A stretch of DNA of 64,000 nucleotides from an uncultured Collinsella sp. GTDB taxonomy: Bacteria; Actinomycetota; Coriobacteriia; Coriobacteriales; Coriobacteriaceae. The position numbers and the translations under genes are program-made. The DNA lies in assembly GCA_900541025.1 (NCBI GenBank), contig UQIL01000002.1, forward strand, positions 1 to 64,000. The letters run 5' to 3'. Positions 25,979 through 34,805 of the stretch are shown piece after piece. Every line of letters begins with the position of its first letter. The first letter of the stretch is position 1. The notes beneath the pieces were generated by a model, which had not been told where the DNA came from, did no database searches, and saw only the letters and a list, made by a program, of their open reading frames with translations.

Positions 25979-27058
25979 ATGGCAGATTCCAAACAGGCTC
26001 CGCTCGACGCCGAGGCAGCCGCAAAGGCGGCGTTTGCCTCGGTCCAGAATCAGCCGTTCCCAAACGACATCTTTACGGCTCCCGAGCTTCGTTGGGCTGT
26101 AATTGGGTGTGGCGTTATCGCCAACCAGATGGCTCAGTCTCTCGCCCTTGCCGGCCGAAAGCTCGCGGGCGTTGCCAACCGCACGCTGTCCAAGGCTCAG
26201 GCTTTTGCAGAGCAGTATGGCGTTGAGAAGGTCTATGGCACGGTCGAGGATCTCTACGCCGATCCGGACATTGACGCAGTCTATATCACCACGCCGCACA
26301 ACACGCATATCACCTATCTGCGAGCCGCTCTGGCAGCTGGCAAGCACGTGCTCTGCGAGAAGGCCATTACCCTCAATTCCGCCGAGCTTGACGAGGCCCG
26401 TGCCATTGCCGACGAGCACAACGTGGTCCTTATGGACGCCACCACGGTGCTTCACATGCCCTTGTATCAGGAGCTGCGTCGTCGCATGGATGTCGGCGAG
26501 TTCGGCCGCATGAATCTCGCTCAGCTCAACTTTGGCAGCTATAAGGAGTACGGCGACCTGACCAACCGCTTCTACAACCGTAGCCTTGCCGGTGGCGCCA
26601 TGCTCGACATTGGCGTGTATGCGCTCTCCGTTATGCGCCTCTTTATGGCGAGCCAGCCCGCTGAGGTTGTCTCGCTGGGCAACACCTGTGAGACCGGTGT
26701 CGACGTTGCGGGCGGCATTGTCTGCCGTAACGCCGAGCAGCAGCTGGGTGTTGTGAGCCTCACGCTCCACTCCAAGCAGCCCAAGCGCTCGGTCATCAGC
26801 TTCGACAAGTGCTATATCGAGGTCAACGAGTATCCGCGCGCCGATCACGCGACCATCGTGTGGACTGTGGACGGCCACCGCGAGGAGGTCCACGCCGGCA
26901 CCGAAGCTTACGCCCTTTGCTATGAGATGGCCGATCTTGAGAAGGCCGTTGCCGGCGACGACTCCAAGCGCGAGCTGCTGGATTATGCTTCTGATGTTAT
27001 GGAGCTTATGACCAAGCTCCGCGCCGATTGGGGAGTCGTGTACCCCGAGGAGGAGTAA
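25979..27058 (+). CDS. Gfo/Idh/MocA family oxidoreductase
   Basis: A 359-residue NAD(P)-dependent dehydrogenase of the glucose-fructose oxidoreductase family. The Rossmann motif is VIGCGVIANQMA at about residues 40-51. The conserved EKAIT (EKP-like) motif carrying the active-site lysine is near residue 130. The C-terminal dimerisation domain starts at about 150. The N-terminus has a leader of about 35 residues before the fold. AGGAGG is just before the ATG. It is followed 3 bp later by a DeoR regulator, which suggests sugar or polyol oxidation under local control; the substrate is unknown. Confidence 0.88.
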   Translation: MADSKQAPLDAEAAAKAAFASVQNQPFPNDIFTAPELRWAVIGCGVIANQMAQSLALAGRKLAGVANRTLSKAQAFAEQYGVEKVYGTVEDLYADPDIDAVYITTPHNTHITYLRAALAAGKHVLCEKAITLNSAELDEARAIADEHNVVLMDATTVLHMPLYQELRRRMDVGEFGRMNLAQLNFGSYKEYGDLTNRFYNRSLAGGAMLDIGVYALSVMRLFMASQPAEVVSLGNTCETGVDVAGGIVCRNAEQQLGVVSLTLHSKQPKRSVISFDKCYIEVNEYPRADHATIVWTVDGHREEVHAGTEAYALCYEMADLEKAVAGDDSKRELLDYASDVMELMTKLRADWGVVYPEEE

Positions 27059-27061
27059 GCG

Positions 27062-27808
27062 ATGCTTGCGGAAGATAGGCTCAATGCGATCGTGTCGATG
27101 GTGCAGCAGGCCGGCTCGGTTACCGTGCCGGAACTTGCCGAGGCCCTGGGCGTGACACCGTCCACCATTCGCCGTGACTTGCAAACGCTCGACCGCGCGC
27201 ACCGTATCGCCAAGGTGCACGGAGGTGCGACGAGTCTGGAGCGCGCGCACGTGACGCGCGACTTGACGATCAGCGAACGCAGTGATCTCCATAACGATGA
27301 CAAGGAGCGCATCTGTGCTCGTGCCGCGGCCCTGGTGGAGCCCGATAGCTTTGTGTATATCGATTCGGGCTCAACGACCCTCAAGCTCATCGAGCATCTT
27401 CCGCGTCTCGACGGCGTCACCTATGTGACCGATTCCGTGCTCCATGCTCAGCACCTTGCTTTGCGCGGCATGCGTACCGTGGTGCTGGGCGGCGAGCTCA
27501 AACCCGAGACCGAGGCGCTCGTTGGCCCCGATGCCTTGGCAACCCTGGACCGCTATAACTTCAACTGCGGCTTTTGGGGATCCAACGGCATCGCGGCCGA
27601 GCAAGGTCTCACCACACCGGATATCGAGGAAGCACAGGTCAAGCGTATCTCGATGCGCCATACCGCCAAACGCTTCGTAATCTCGGACGCCAGTAAATTT
27701 GGCATGGTGGCGCCCGTCAAGTTCGCGGACTTCCGCGACGCAACGATTATTACCGCAGGCGAGGTCCCCGCCAAGTACCGGGCAATGGACAACGTCATCA
27801 CGGTCTAG
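27062..27808 (+). CDS. DeoR family transcriptional regulator
   Basis: A 248-residue repressor-type protein. The N-terminal helix-turn-helix (about 5-57) has VPELAEALGVTPSTIRRDLQ. The C-terminal effector domain (about 75-235) has the sugar-phosphate isomerase-like motif DSGSTTLKLIEHL. Members bind phosphorylated sugars. It is co-transcribed with the upstream oxidoreductase and probably controls that operon through the phased array in front of it (inference). Confidence 0.9.
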   Translation: MLAEDRLNAIVSMVQQAGSVTVPELAEALGVTPSTIRRDLQTLDRAHRIAKVHGGATSLERAHVTRDLTISERSDLHNDDKERICARAAALVEPDSFVYIDSGSTTLKLIEHLPRLDGVTYVTDSVLHAQHLALRGMRTVVLGGELKPETEALVGPDALATLDRYNFNCGFWGSNGIAAEQGLTTPDIEEAQVKRISMRHTAKRFVISDASKFGMVAPVKFADFRDATIITAGEVPAKYRAMDNVITV

Positions 27809-27829
27809 CAGCAGGGGACGGGCTAAGGC

Positions 27830-27870
27830 CAAAACCACCACAAAGGGGCCTGTCCCCATTGTGGTGGTTA
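27830..27870 (+). repeat. REP-like hairpin, copy 1
   Basis: AACCACCACA pairs with TGTGGTGGTT around AAGGGGCCTGTCCCCAT. The same unit recurs at 28201-28240 in the same orientation. Contains the GGGGACAG motif on the reverse strand. Confidence 0.65.
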
Positions 27871-27901
27871 GCAACGGAAACCGAGTAGTTTTCTCAATAG
27901 A

Positions 27902-27936
27902 AAAGCGGCAACGTCCATCACGGGCGTTGCCGCTTT
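27902..27936 (+). terminator. Bidirectional terminator-like hairpin
   Basis: AAAGCGGCAACG pairs with CGTTGCCGCTTT, with A-rich and T-rich flanks on the two sides. It lies about 95 bp after the DeoR gene. Confidence 0.7.
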
Positions 27937-27958
27937 CGTTGTCTACCGGTTTGTCTAC

Positions 27959-28171
27959 GTCTGTAACAACTGGACCGTTAAAAGTGGGTTAGATGTTACA
28001 GAGTGAGATACTTCCGAACCGCACCGTCCCTTTGTCTCAATCTGTAACATCTTGGGCCGATTTTGCCGAGTTATTGTTACAGATTGAGATTTTTCCTTGA
28101 GAGGGATTCGAATGTCTCGATCTGTAACAGATAGGCCGGAAAATGGGTTCTAACTGTTACAGATCGAGACG
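27959..28171 (+). repeat. Cluster of three TGTAACA/TGTTACA hairpins
   Basis: Three inverted repeats lie in tandem: 27959-28002 (stem TCTGTAACA), 28035-28090 (15-bp perfect stem starting TCTCAATCTGTAACA) and 28114-28170 (17-bp perfect stem starting GTCTCGATCTGTAACAG). Between units two and three, A-T and G-C pairs swap at the same stem position, so pairing is maintained. No protein is encoded. The cluster is bracketed by the two REP-like hairpins. Confidence 0.65.
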
Positions 28172-28200
28172 TTTTGGGACCGCGGCTGAGCCATCGCGGC

Positions 28201-28240
28201 AAAACCACCACAAAGGTGCCTGTCCCCATTGTGGTGGTTT
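28201..28240 (-). repeat. REP-like hairpin, copy 2 (possible terminator of the pseudouridine synthase gene)
   Basis: It has the same AACCACCACA/TGTGGTGGTT stem as copy 1. On the minus strand it starts at the stop codon of the pseudouridine synthase gene and ends in TTTTG, so it could serve as that gene's terminator. Confidence 0.55.
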
Positions 28241-28898
28241 AGGGCTCCCAGGGGCAGGGGGCTTCGATGTAGATGTGCTCGCCGGTTACGGGATGCGTAA
28301 AGGACACGCTGTGGGCGTGGAGCATCAGGCCGCAGGGGCGCGGCGTTCCGTACAGGTCGTCGCCAACCAGGGGATGACGCTCGCTCGCCAGGTGCACGCG
28401 AATCTGATGCTTGCGGCCGGTGAGCAGCTCGACATCAATATACGAGCGCGTGGGCAGGCCACGGCGGCTCTTAAGACGCTTGAGTACCTTGACGCGCGTC
28501 TGAGACGGCTTGCCGCTGGCGCCGACGCGCATCTTGCGGCTGTCGTGGCGGTCGCGGGCGATGGGCTTGTCGATGAGCTTTTCGTTCCAGTCGATCTTGC
28601 CCTCGGCGAGCGCCAGATAGTGCTTTTCGAAGGCGTGGTCGATGACCATCTGGTCAAAAGCGGGTTGCGTCTGCTTGTCGAGCGAGAACAGCACAACGCC
28701 GGTGGTGTTGCGGTCCAGGCGGTTGAGCGGCTGCATGTCGGTCGCGGCAAAGCCGTCGCCCATCGCCAGCAGCAGGTCGCTGGCGTAGTCGGTAAGTGTG
28801 CGTTCACCGGTGCCGTCGCCGTGGACGATCATGCCGGCGGGCTTGTCGATGGCCATGAGCCAGGCATCGCAGTAGAGGACTTGAGGTTCTTCGTTCAC
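28239..28898 (-). CDS. RluA family RNA pseudouridine synthase
   Basis: A 219-residue enzyme that isomerises uridine to pseudouridine in rRNA or tRNA. The catalytic aspartate is in NRLDRNTTG (about residue 61), followed by the KHYLALAEG and TGRKHQIRVHLA motifs of the RluA/RluC/TruC group. It lacks an S4 domain, which makes it a short form. The start is GTG behind AAAGG. It lies 15 bp after the U32 gene and is probably in its operon. The target uridine cannot be assigned. Confidence 0.9.
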   Translation of the reverse strand: MNEEPQVLYCDAWLMAIDKPAGMIVHGDGTGERTLTDYASDLLLAMGDGFAATDMQPLNRLDRNTTGVVLFSLDKQTQPAFDQMVIDHAFEKHYLALAEGKIDWNEKLIDKPIARDRHDSRKMRVGASGKPSQTRVKVLKRLKSRRGLPTRSYIDVELLTGRKHQIRVHLASERHPLVGDDLYGTPRPCGLMLHAHSVSFTHPVTGEHIYIEAPCPWEP

Positions 28899-28913
28899 GT
28901 GTAAGCCTTTCGG

Positions 28914-31409
28914 TTAGCTAATTCCCACAAACATGCAGCCCGAGGTAGCGCCGCGCAGGCGGGCGGCGGGCTTGCGGCCGGCTTGAGCCGCCTCGACGGC
29001 ACGACGGACGCGGGCGACGGCACGGCCCACCTCATCCGTCTCGAGCAGGGTTCCGTCGACCATAAGACGGCGCACGCCGGCATCGAGTAACTGTGGAACC
29101 TGAGGCGTGAGGTCGATGGGGTAGGCGTCGTACAAGCGAGAGCGGCCGTGGATGTCGGTGCGTACGGGCATGACCTTGCCGTCGATATTCTTGAGCGAGA
29201 GCTTGCGGGCACGCAGACGGCAGTTGGCGCAATCGTGGATGCAGCCGTTGGCAACTTGCAGAATGCAATGCTCGCTTGTCATGACGCGCGGGCGGCCAAA
29301 GACGGTGATGCCCAGAGTCGCGGGCGCGGCGGCGCCGAGCGAGACAATCTCGTCGAGCGTGATCTCGGGCGAGAGCCAAAATGCAACGGCTCCGCGCCCG
29401 GCAAGCGCCTCCATGCAGGGCGTGTTGTGCACCGGCAGGCAAGAGCGAATCTCGGCCGTGGCGCCAACCTGGGCGGCCAGGGCAAGCTCAGAGATGTTGC
29501 CAATAGCGACCGTAGCGCCGGCAACAACCCACGGGTCGACGCGTACGTGGTCGACGGCGCGGCAGACCTCGTCGAGTACGGGCACGATACCCTGGTCAAA
29601 TGCATCGGCAGGGGAGAGTCCGACAGCCTCGAGCGCATCGGTGGTCATATAGATGCGCGTTACACCCTCGGCGCGAGCGGCCTCGGCGGCCTCGAGCGAG
29701 GTGACGGTGGCGCAGATCTGCGGCTCATCGCGGTAGTGCTCGGGCGCGGGGCGGGAATCACTGGTTACAATCGCCGGCAGCTCGAGCGTTTTCGCGCGCT
29801 CCTCGTACGGTGCCAGAATGGCCTCCTCCAGCGCCTTGCAGGCGGCGGCGCGCACCTTGTGCACAGCGGAGAAGCCCATGCCGCAGCCCTTATCGAGTGC
29901 CACATCAAAGCTCGCGGACTCAAAGGGCGAGGACCCCATGCGGCCCACATGCTCTACCAGATCGGACGCCTCGACCGCGCGGGTCTTGGCGGCCTCGACG
30001 GTAAAGCCCGTGGCCGTGGCCGTAAGCGAAGGGGCGTCGCAGCAAGTAAGCGTGACGGCAAACGGTTCGCCCAAACGCGCCACAACGGTTACATCAACGG
30101 CGCGGCGGCGCAGCACATCGCGCTTGAGCGCGGCGCCGGCAGCGTCAATGGCGCGCTGGCTTCGAATCACGCGCACGCGGCAGCCCTCGGGCATGCTGCG
30201 GGGCACGCGGCATTCGATGATGTCGCCGGCGGCGGCATCATCAGCGGCAATGGTGGTCAGGAACTGGTCAAATTCGTTATCGTGGCGAAGCTCCAGCAGG
30301 TCGCCCTTGCCCACGGGCTCAAACAGCTCAATGCGGGCGATGGCAGCGCGGCGACGGCGGTCGTCGGGTTTGAGCCCGCGCACATCGCGGTTGGCCAGAC
30401 GGCTGCCCAGCACCGTGCCTACGATCTGGCCGCGGTTGTTGGATCGCTCGTAACTCATCATCTCGTCGCCCGAGGTGCCGTCCTGATAGGCGTGCGTAAA
30501 GTCGCGGTTAAAGCAACGCTTGAGCTGGCGCTGGCGGGCGGCCTCCTCGTCCTTGGCCACGGTGGCTCCGGCCAGCATATCGTCAATTTCGTGACGGTAC
30601 ACATCGACGATGGAATACACGTAATCGGGGGCCTTCATGCGGCCCTCGAGCTTGAGCGATGCGGCGCCGGCGTCATGCAGACGGCGAACAAGCTGCGAAG
30701 TGTTGGTGTCGCGCGGGCACAGTGCGCGCTCGCGACCGGCAGGGGAAAGCGCGCGGCCGTTCTCGTCGATCAGCTCGTAAGGCAGGCGACAGGGCTGAGC
30801 GCACATGCCGCGGTTGGCAGAGCGGCCCGCCATGGCAAAGCTCGAAAGCAGGCACAGGCCCGAGTAGCAAAAGCAGATGGCGCCATGGCTAAAGACCTCA
30901 AGGTCCACATCGGGCGCGGCGTCGTGGATGGTGGCGATCTCGTCAATGGAGAGCTCACGCGAGAGGGTCACACGGTCGGCGCCCTGCTCGCGACACCAAA
31001 GGGTTCCGCGGTCGTCGTGGATGTTCGCCTGGGTCGAGATATGCGTCTCGATGCCGGGCATCGTGCGCTTGACCTCAAAGAACAGGCCCCAGTCCTGGAT
31101 AATGAAGGCGTCGGCGCCCAGCGTGGAGCAGCGATGGATGAGTTGCAGCGCATCGCCCATCTCGGACTGCTTGATGACGATGTTGACCGTGACGTAGACG
31201 CGCGACCCGGCTAGATGTGCGGCGCGGCAGGCTTGCTCAAAGGCCTCGTCGGTAAAGTTGGTGGCCTTGCGGCGGGCGTTGAAGCTGCCCATGCCGCAGT
31301 AGATGGCGTCTGCCCCGGCGGCGAGCGCGGCGGCAAAGGGCTCGGGCCCTCCGGCGGGCGCCAAAAGCTCGGGTCTGCGGTTGGTGGTTCGACTGGCGGT
31401 TGCGGTCAT
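28914..31409 (-). CDS. U32 family peptidase / RNA hydroxylation-type protein
   Basis: An 831-residue protein of the peptidase U32 family. The signature is in VFSHGAICFCYSGLC and GRSANRGMCAQPCR (about residues 165-205). The N-terminus begins ELLAPAGGPEPF, typical of the family. The C-terminal half is long, with a DUF3656-like region and a cysteine set near residue 730 (CIHDCANC). Several U32 proteins once thought to be proteases act in prephenate-dependent hydroxylation of 23S rRNA (RlhA) or tRNA (TrhP), and the Cys residues here suit an iron-sulfur cofactor. The pairing with a pseudouridine synthase gene supports an RNA-modification role (inference). Confidence 0.85.
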   Translation of the reverse strand: MTATASRTTNRRPELLAPAGGPEPFAAALAAGADAIYCGMGSFNARRKATNFTDEAFEQACRAAHLAGSRVYVTVNIVIKQSEMGDALQLIHRCSTLGADAFIIQDWGLFFEVKRTMPGIETHISTQANIHDDRGTLWCREQGADRVTLSRELSIDEIATIHDAAPDVDLEVFSHGAICFCYSGLCLLSSFAMAGRSANRGMCAQPCRLPYELIDENGRALSPAGRERALCPRDTNTSQLVRRLHDAGAASLKLEGRMKAPDYVYSIVDVYRHEIDDMLAGATVAKDEEAARQRQLKRCFNRDFTHAYQDGTSGDEMMSYERSNNRGQIVGTVLGSRLANRDVRGLKPDDRRRRAAIARIELFEPVGKGDLLELRHDNEFDQFLTTIAADDAAAGDIIECRVPRSMPEGCRVRVIRSQRAIDAAGAALKRDVLRRRAVDVTVVARLGEPFAVTLTCCDAPSLTATATGFTVEAAKTRAVEASDLVEHVGRMGSSPFESASFDVALDKGCGMGFSAVHKVRAAACKALEEAILAPYEERAKTLELPAIVTSDSRPAPEHYRDEPQICATVTSLEAAEAARAEGVTRIYMTTDALEAVGLSPADAFDQGIVPVLDEVCRAVDHVRVDPWVVAGATVAIGNISELALAAQVGATAEIRSCLPVHNTPCMEALAGRGAVAFWLSPEITLDEIVSLGAAAPATLGITVFGRPRVMTSEHCILQVANGCIHDCANCRLRARKLSLKNIDGKVMPVRTDIHGRSRLYDAYPIDLTPQVPQLLDAGVRRLMVDGTLLETDEVGRAVARVRRAVEAAQAGRKPAARLRGATSGCMFVGIS

Positions 31410-31591
31410 ATCCTGCCTTTCAAAATGCTCAGATACTCAAAAGTATAGTGGCGCCGTTGCGGCAGGCTATGCCCGTGCTCCAAGCGGGATAAAGTCTTCA
31501 GCAGCTTGGACTGGCTGCTCCACATGAGAACCGTTCAGCGGTTCGGGGAGACCGTTGGGCGATAAAATATTCTCGCAAGCTGATAATATTC

Positions 31592-31620
31592 TTGCATCGT
31601 GCGGAAACCTTGAGTACTAT
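31592..31620 (+). promoter_or_regulatory. Predicted ridA promoter
   Basis: TTGCAT and TACTAT are separated by 17 bp, about 90 bp before the ridA start codon. The rest of the 299-bp gap between the divergent U32 and ridA genes shows no other gene. Confidence 0.5.
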
Positions 31621-31708
31621 CCCAATCAAGCGCGGTGTTCAGACCGAACTGTGCCTCCCGGTGCGAACGCCGCGCTCACGCTCTCTATCTGATCGTAAGG
31701 AGAAAAAC

Positions 31709-32086
31709 ATGAGCAAGACCGTCGTGTCTTCCGATAACGCACCCGCAGCCATCGGCCCGTATTCCCCTGGTATCCAGACCGGCAACATGGTGTTTTTGTC
31801 CGGCCAGCTGGGCATCGATCCCGCGACCGGCAAGATGCCCGAGGGCGTCGAGGCCCAGGCCAAGCAGTCCCTCGCCAACGTCGAGGCCCTGCTGACCGCT
31901 GTCGGCGCCACCTTTGCCGATGTCGTCAAGACCACGGTCTACCTGGCCGACATTGCCGACTTCGCTGCCGTGAACGAGATCTACGCCTCCAAGTTTGAGG
32001 CCCCGTTCCCCGCGCGCAGCGCCTTCCAGGTTGCCGCCCTTCCGGCTGGCGGTCTGGTTGAGATCGAGGTCGTCGCCGCTCTCTAA
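31709..32086 (+). CDS. ridA: RidA family enamine/imine deaminase
   Basis: A 125-residue trimeric enzyme that hydrolyses reactive 2-aminoacrylate and related imines released by PLP-dependent lyases. It has the family motifs APAAIGPYSPGIQ, FLSGQLGIDP, and the arginine (PARSAFQVAALP) and glutamate (EIEVVA) that hold the substrate. AAGGAG precedes the ATG. Its presence a few genes from YgeX is suggestive, since diaminopropionate ammonia-lyase releases 2-aminoacrylate, but it has its own promoter and terminator. Confidence 0.93.
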   Translation: MSKTVVSSDNAPAAIGPYSPGIQTGNMVFLSGQLGIDPATGKMPEGVEAQAKQSLANVEALLTAVGATFADVVKTTVYLADIADFAAVNEIYASKFEAPFPARSAFQVAALPAGGLVEIEVVAAL

Positions 32087-32115
32087 GGCGTTGGCAACAA
32101 CTAAACATGACATGC

Positions 32116-32152
32116 AAAAAGACCCTGCAGTGCGAGCTGCAGGGTCTTTTGT
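32116..32152 (+). terminator. Terminator after ridA (convergent)
   Basis: AAAGACCCTGCAG pairs with CTGCAGGGTCTTT and is followed by TTG. It serves ridA and can also stop transcription of the convergent regulator gene. Confidence 0.88.
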
Positions 32153-32206
32153 CAAGCGATGCGACAAAAATGATCCGTTTTCCTCCGCTCCCAAGGAATC
32201 AGCGGG

Positions 32207-32914
32207 TTAGCCTTCCTTGCGGACTTTTTGCAGGTAGCGGTAGACGCTGGGCTCCGAGATGCCCAGCGCGGTGGCGGCGCAGGCCACGGCTCCCTTGAGC
32301 ATGAACACCCCGTTGCCGTTGAGGTGGCGAATGACGTCCACGCGGTCGCTCTGACCAAGCGACGCTACATCCAGCCCGCGCGCGCTCAGCAACTCGGTAA
32401 TGCTGCGGTCGATGAGCTCCTGTGTAGACTCCGAAAGACTTTCGACTTCGATAGACGCAGGCTCCGCCTGCCTGGGCACAGCGTCGAAGCATGCCATGAG
32501 CTGCTGCGCCATGGCGTTGATGGAGCGCACGGTCGAGAGGTCGGTGTTGACGCAGAGCATACCGACGATCTCGTCATTCTCGCGGATAAAGTACGTCGCC
32601 GACTCCAGCGTCTTGCCACCGGCACCGCGCCCCTCGTAGCCCGTAATAAACGGCAGGTCGCGATACTTGGCGTCGTGCATGATCTTGAGTGCCAGATCGG
32701 TGGCGGGGCCGCCGACCTTGCGGCCGCTCACGATGCCGTTGCGAATATCGACGATGGCGTGGTCGGGATCCGAGAAATCGTGCAGCACGATTTCGCTGTT
32801 CTTACCGAGTATCTGCTCCAGGAAATCGACCATCGGCAAAAAGCGACGTACGGTCTCGTTCACGGGCAGCTCCTTGGGGTGAAATCGGAAATGTTCATAA
32901 CAATTTTTTCTCAT
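32207..32914 (-). CDS. YheO/DauR-type transcriptional regulator (purine locus, copy 1)
   Basis: A 235-residue regulator with an N-terminal YheO-like PAS domain (about 30-140: LEQILGKNSEIVLHDF, IVSGRKVGGPATDL) and a C-terminal helix-turn-helix (about 190-233: AATALGISEPSVYRYLQKV). The start is placed at the ATG giving MRKNCYEH; longer in-frame options exist (ATG 32941, TTG 33004). It is transcribed divergently from the purine permease gene and so probably controls that operon in response to a small ligand. A paralogue at 58762-59415 sits beside the second half of the purine locus. Confidence 0.82.
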   Translation of the reverse strand: MRKNCYEHFRFHPKELPVNETVRRFLPMVDFLEQILGKNSEIVLHDFSDPDHAIVDIRNGIVSGRKVGGPATDLALKIMHDAKYRDLPFITGYEGRGAGGKTLESATYFIRENDEIVGMLCVNTDLSTVRSINAMAQQLMACFDAVPRQAEPASIEVESLSESTQELIDRSITELLSARGLDVASLGQSDRVDVIRHLNGNGVFMLKGAVACAATALGISEPSVYRYLQKVRKEG

Positions 32915-33099
32915 GGTAACACGCCATTCCTCATCTCGCATATTCGCAGGTACATTGCGTAATACAGACGAACGGTAGGAATTTGGCGGTAAACGGTCGA
33001 CCAAAAGAAAAGTTAGATGTTATTTTGACCAGACACTTTCCTGACCTGCGGAAATGTATTGTCTCAGCTCAAGAATAGTATGATAACAAAAAATTATTA

Positions 33100-33118
33100 T
33101 TGAGAATGAGAATCATCT
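33100..33118 (+). promoter_or_regulatory. Fur-box-like sequence in the purine operon control region
   Basis: TTGAGAATGAGAATCATCT contains two GAGAAT hexamers followed by CAT and resembles the GATAAT-GATAAT-C-ATTATC Fur consensus. It lies about 100 bp before the permease gene. The surrounding 301-bp divergent region is A/T-rich and holds no gene. Assignment is by resemblance only. Confidence 0.3.
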
Positions 33119-33215
33119 TTAATACGATATGCAACGAAGGCACAACCTCAACCCCGCACTGCGTCACAATAGAGCGTTAGATGCGAAAACAACTATTTCG
33201 AGGATTGGTGGTCAA

Positions 33216-34610
33216 ATGACCCAGGAGACGGTTACGAACGGCACTGAAGCCCTGTTCACTCGTGAAGGCATGCCTCCCGTTAAGGAAATGATCCCGTGTG
33301 CCCTTCAGCACGTACTGGCTTCGTTTGCCGGTATCATCACCCCGGCTGTCATCATGGCTGGCGTCTACGGCTTTAATAGCCAGCAGAGCACCGACATCAT
33401 CCAGGTCGCGCTCATTCTTTCGGCAATCGACACGGCCCTTCAGGCCTTCGCTCCCTTCCGTCGCATCGGCGGCGGCCTGCCCATCGTCATGGGCGTTTCG
33501 TTCGCGTTCCTCCCGGCCCTCCAGGCCATGGGTGCCTCGGGCTTTAGCTTTGGCGCTCTGCTGGGCGGCGAGATCGTCGGCGGCGCCGTCGCGGTCCTCT
33601 TTGGTCTGGCCTACAGCAAGATTAAGTGGCTGTTCCCGCCTGTCGTGACCGGTACGGTCATCTTCTCCATTGGCGTCTCTCTCTATCCCACGGCCGTCAA
33701 GTACATGGCCGGTGGCATGGGCACGCCGCTGTGGGGCACTCCGCAGGCCTGGTGCGTCGCTCTTATCACCTTCGCCGTGGTCTTTGCGCTCGCCAACTTT
33801 GGCAAGGGCACGCTCAAGCTGGGATCCGTGTTCTTTGGCATGATCGTTGGCATGATCGTTTCGATTCCCTTTGGCATGATCGACTTCTCCAGCGTTGCCA
33901 CCGCTCAGGTCTTCGCCCTTCCCAAGCTCATGCCCTACGCGCTCGAGTTTGATCCCGAGGTCTGCATTACCCTCGCCGTCGTGTTCCCCATGGTTGCCAT
34001 CCAGGTTATCGGTGACGTCTCCGCCGCCTGCCTGGGCTCCATCGACCGTATGCCCACCGAGCGCGAGCTCTCCGGCGCTATCGTGTCCCAGGGTCTCACC
34101 TCTATGGTCGGCGGCCTGCTGGGCGGTCTTCCCACCAGCGCCCTTGGCCAGAACGTGGGCATCATCTGCTCCAACAAGGTCGTCAACAAGTGGGTCTTTG
34201 TGATCATCGCGGCCGTCTTTGCCATCGCCGGTCTGTTCCCGCAGCTCTCTGCTGTCCTTTCCGCTATCCCGCAGCCCGTCATCGGCGGCGCGACCGTCGG
34301 CGTCTTTGGCACCATCACTATGAACGGCGTGCGCATGTTCACTCGCGAGGGCCTCACGCAGCGCACTACCACCATCGTCGGTACCTCCGTCGTCTTTGGC
34401 CTGGGTATCTGGATGGCCAGCGGTTGCCTTGCCGGCGAGGGTATGCCCGCCTGGGTGTCCACCGTCATCGGCTCCAATGCCGTAACCCCCACTGCCATCA
34501 TGGCCATTGTCCTTAACCTGATCCTTCCGCAGACGCCGGTCGTGGCTCAGCACATCGATGCTGCCAAGGATGCCGCCGTGGATCTGGTCTTGCCCGAGAG
34601 CAAGAAGTAA
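33216..34610 (+). CDS. NCS2 family purine (xanthine/urate) permease
   Basis: A 464-residue membrane protein of the nucleobase-ascorbate transporter family with about 12-14 hydrophobic segments. Family motifs seen: ALQHVLASFAG in helix 1, the GDVSAACLGS segment, and the signature ALGQNVGIICSNKV in helix 10 (QNxG core). Relatives move uric acid, xanthine or uracil with protons. Position at the head of ssnA-ygfK-xdhD points to uptake of urate or xanthine for anaerobic breakdown. The start is the ATG after GAGGATTGGTGGTCAA. Confidence 0.88.
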   Translation: MTQETVTNGTEALFTREGMPPVKEMIPCALQHVLASFAGIITPAVIMAGVYGFNSQQSTDIIQVALILSAIDTALQAFAPFRRIGGGLPIVMGVSFAFLPALQAMGASGFSFGALLGGEIVGGAVAVLFGLAYSKIKWLFPPVVTGTVIFSIGVSLYPTAVKYMAGGMGTPLWGTPQAWCVALITFAVVFALANFGKGTLKLGSVFFGMIVGMIVSIPFGMIDFSSVATAQVFALPKLMPYALEFDPEVCITLAVVFPMVAIQVIGDVSAACLGSIDRMPTERELSGAIVSQGLTSMVGGLLGGLPTSALGQNVGIICSNKVVNKWVFVIIAAVFAIAGLFPQLSAVLSAIPQPVIGGATVGVFGTITMNGVRMFTREGLTQRTTTIVGTSVVFGLGIWMASGCLAGEGMPAWVSTVIGSNAVTPTAIMAIVLNLILPQTPVVAQHIDAAKDAAVDLVLPESKK

Positions 34611-34627
34611 CCAATTCGGTGCTATTC

Positions 34628-34707
34628 GTCGGCGGGCGCATCGCCTCGTCCGCCGACGTCATGCGGCGCCAAGCCGCACTTCAAAGGGTTTGTCCCTTTG
34701 GTGAAGC
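34628..34707 (+). other. Hairpins in the permease-ssnA gap
   Basis: CGTCGGCGG/CCGCCGACG (34628-34659) and CTTCAAAGGG/CCCTTTGGTGAAG (34680-34707) are inverted repeats without T-runs. They may be processing or attenuation structures between the permease and ssnA genes. Confidence 0.4.
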
Positions 34708-34805
34708 GTTGACGGGAGAGGGCCCGTTTCCGGTGTAGGCCGGCGCTTCGCACTCCGCCATGTCAGAGGTGTCAAACCCCGCCTCTGATGTTGAAGGGAG
34801 CATTC

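Noticed and set aside
29148..31214. Long plus-strand frame (688 codons) within the U32 region
   Set aside because: It is a shadow of the U32 gene, whose family motifs and start site are clear on the minus strand.
34628..34707. Riboswitch upstream of ssnA
   Set aside because: The hairpins are simple; I could not find the conserved junction sequences of the known purine, molybdenum-cofactor or other riboswitch classes.
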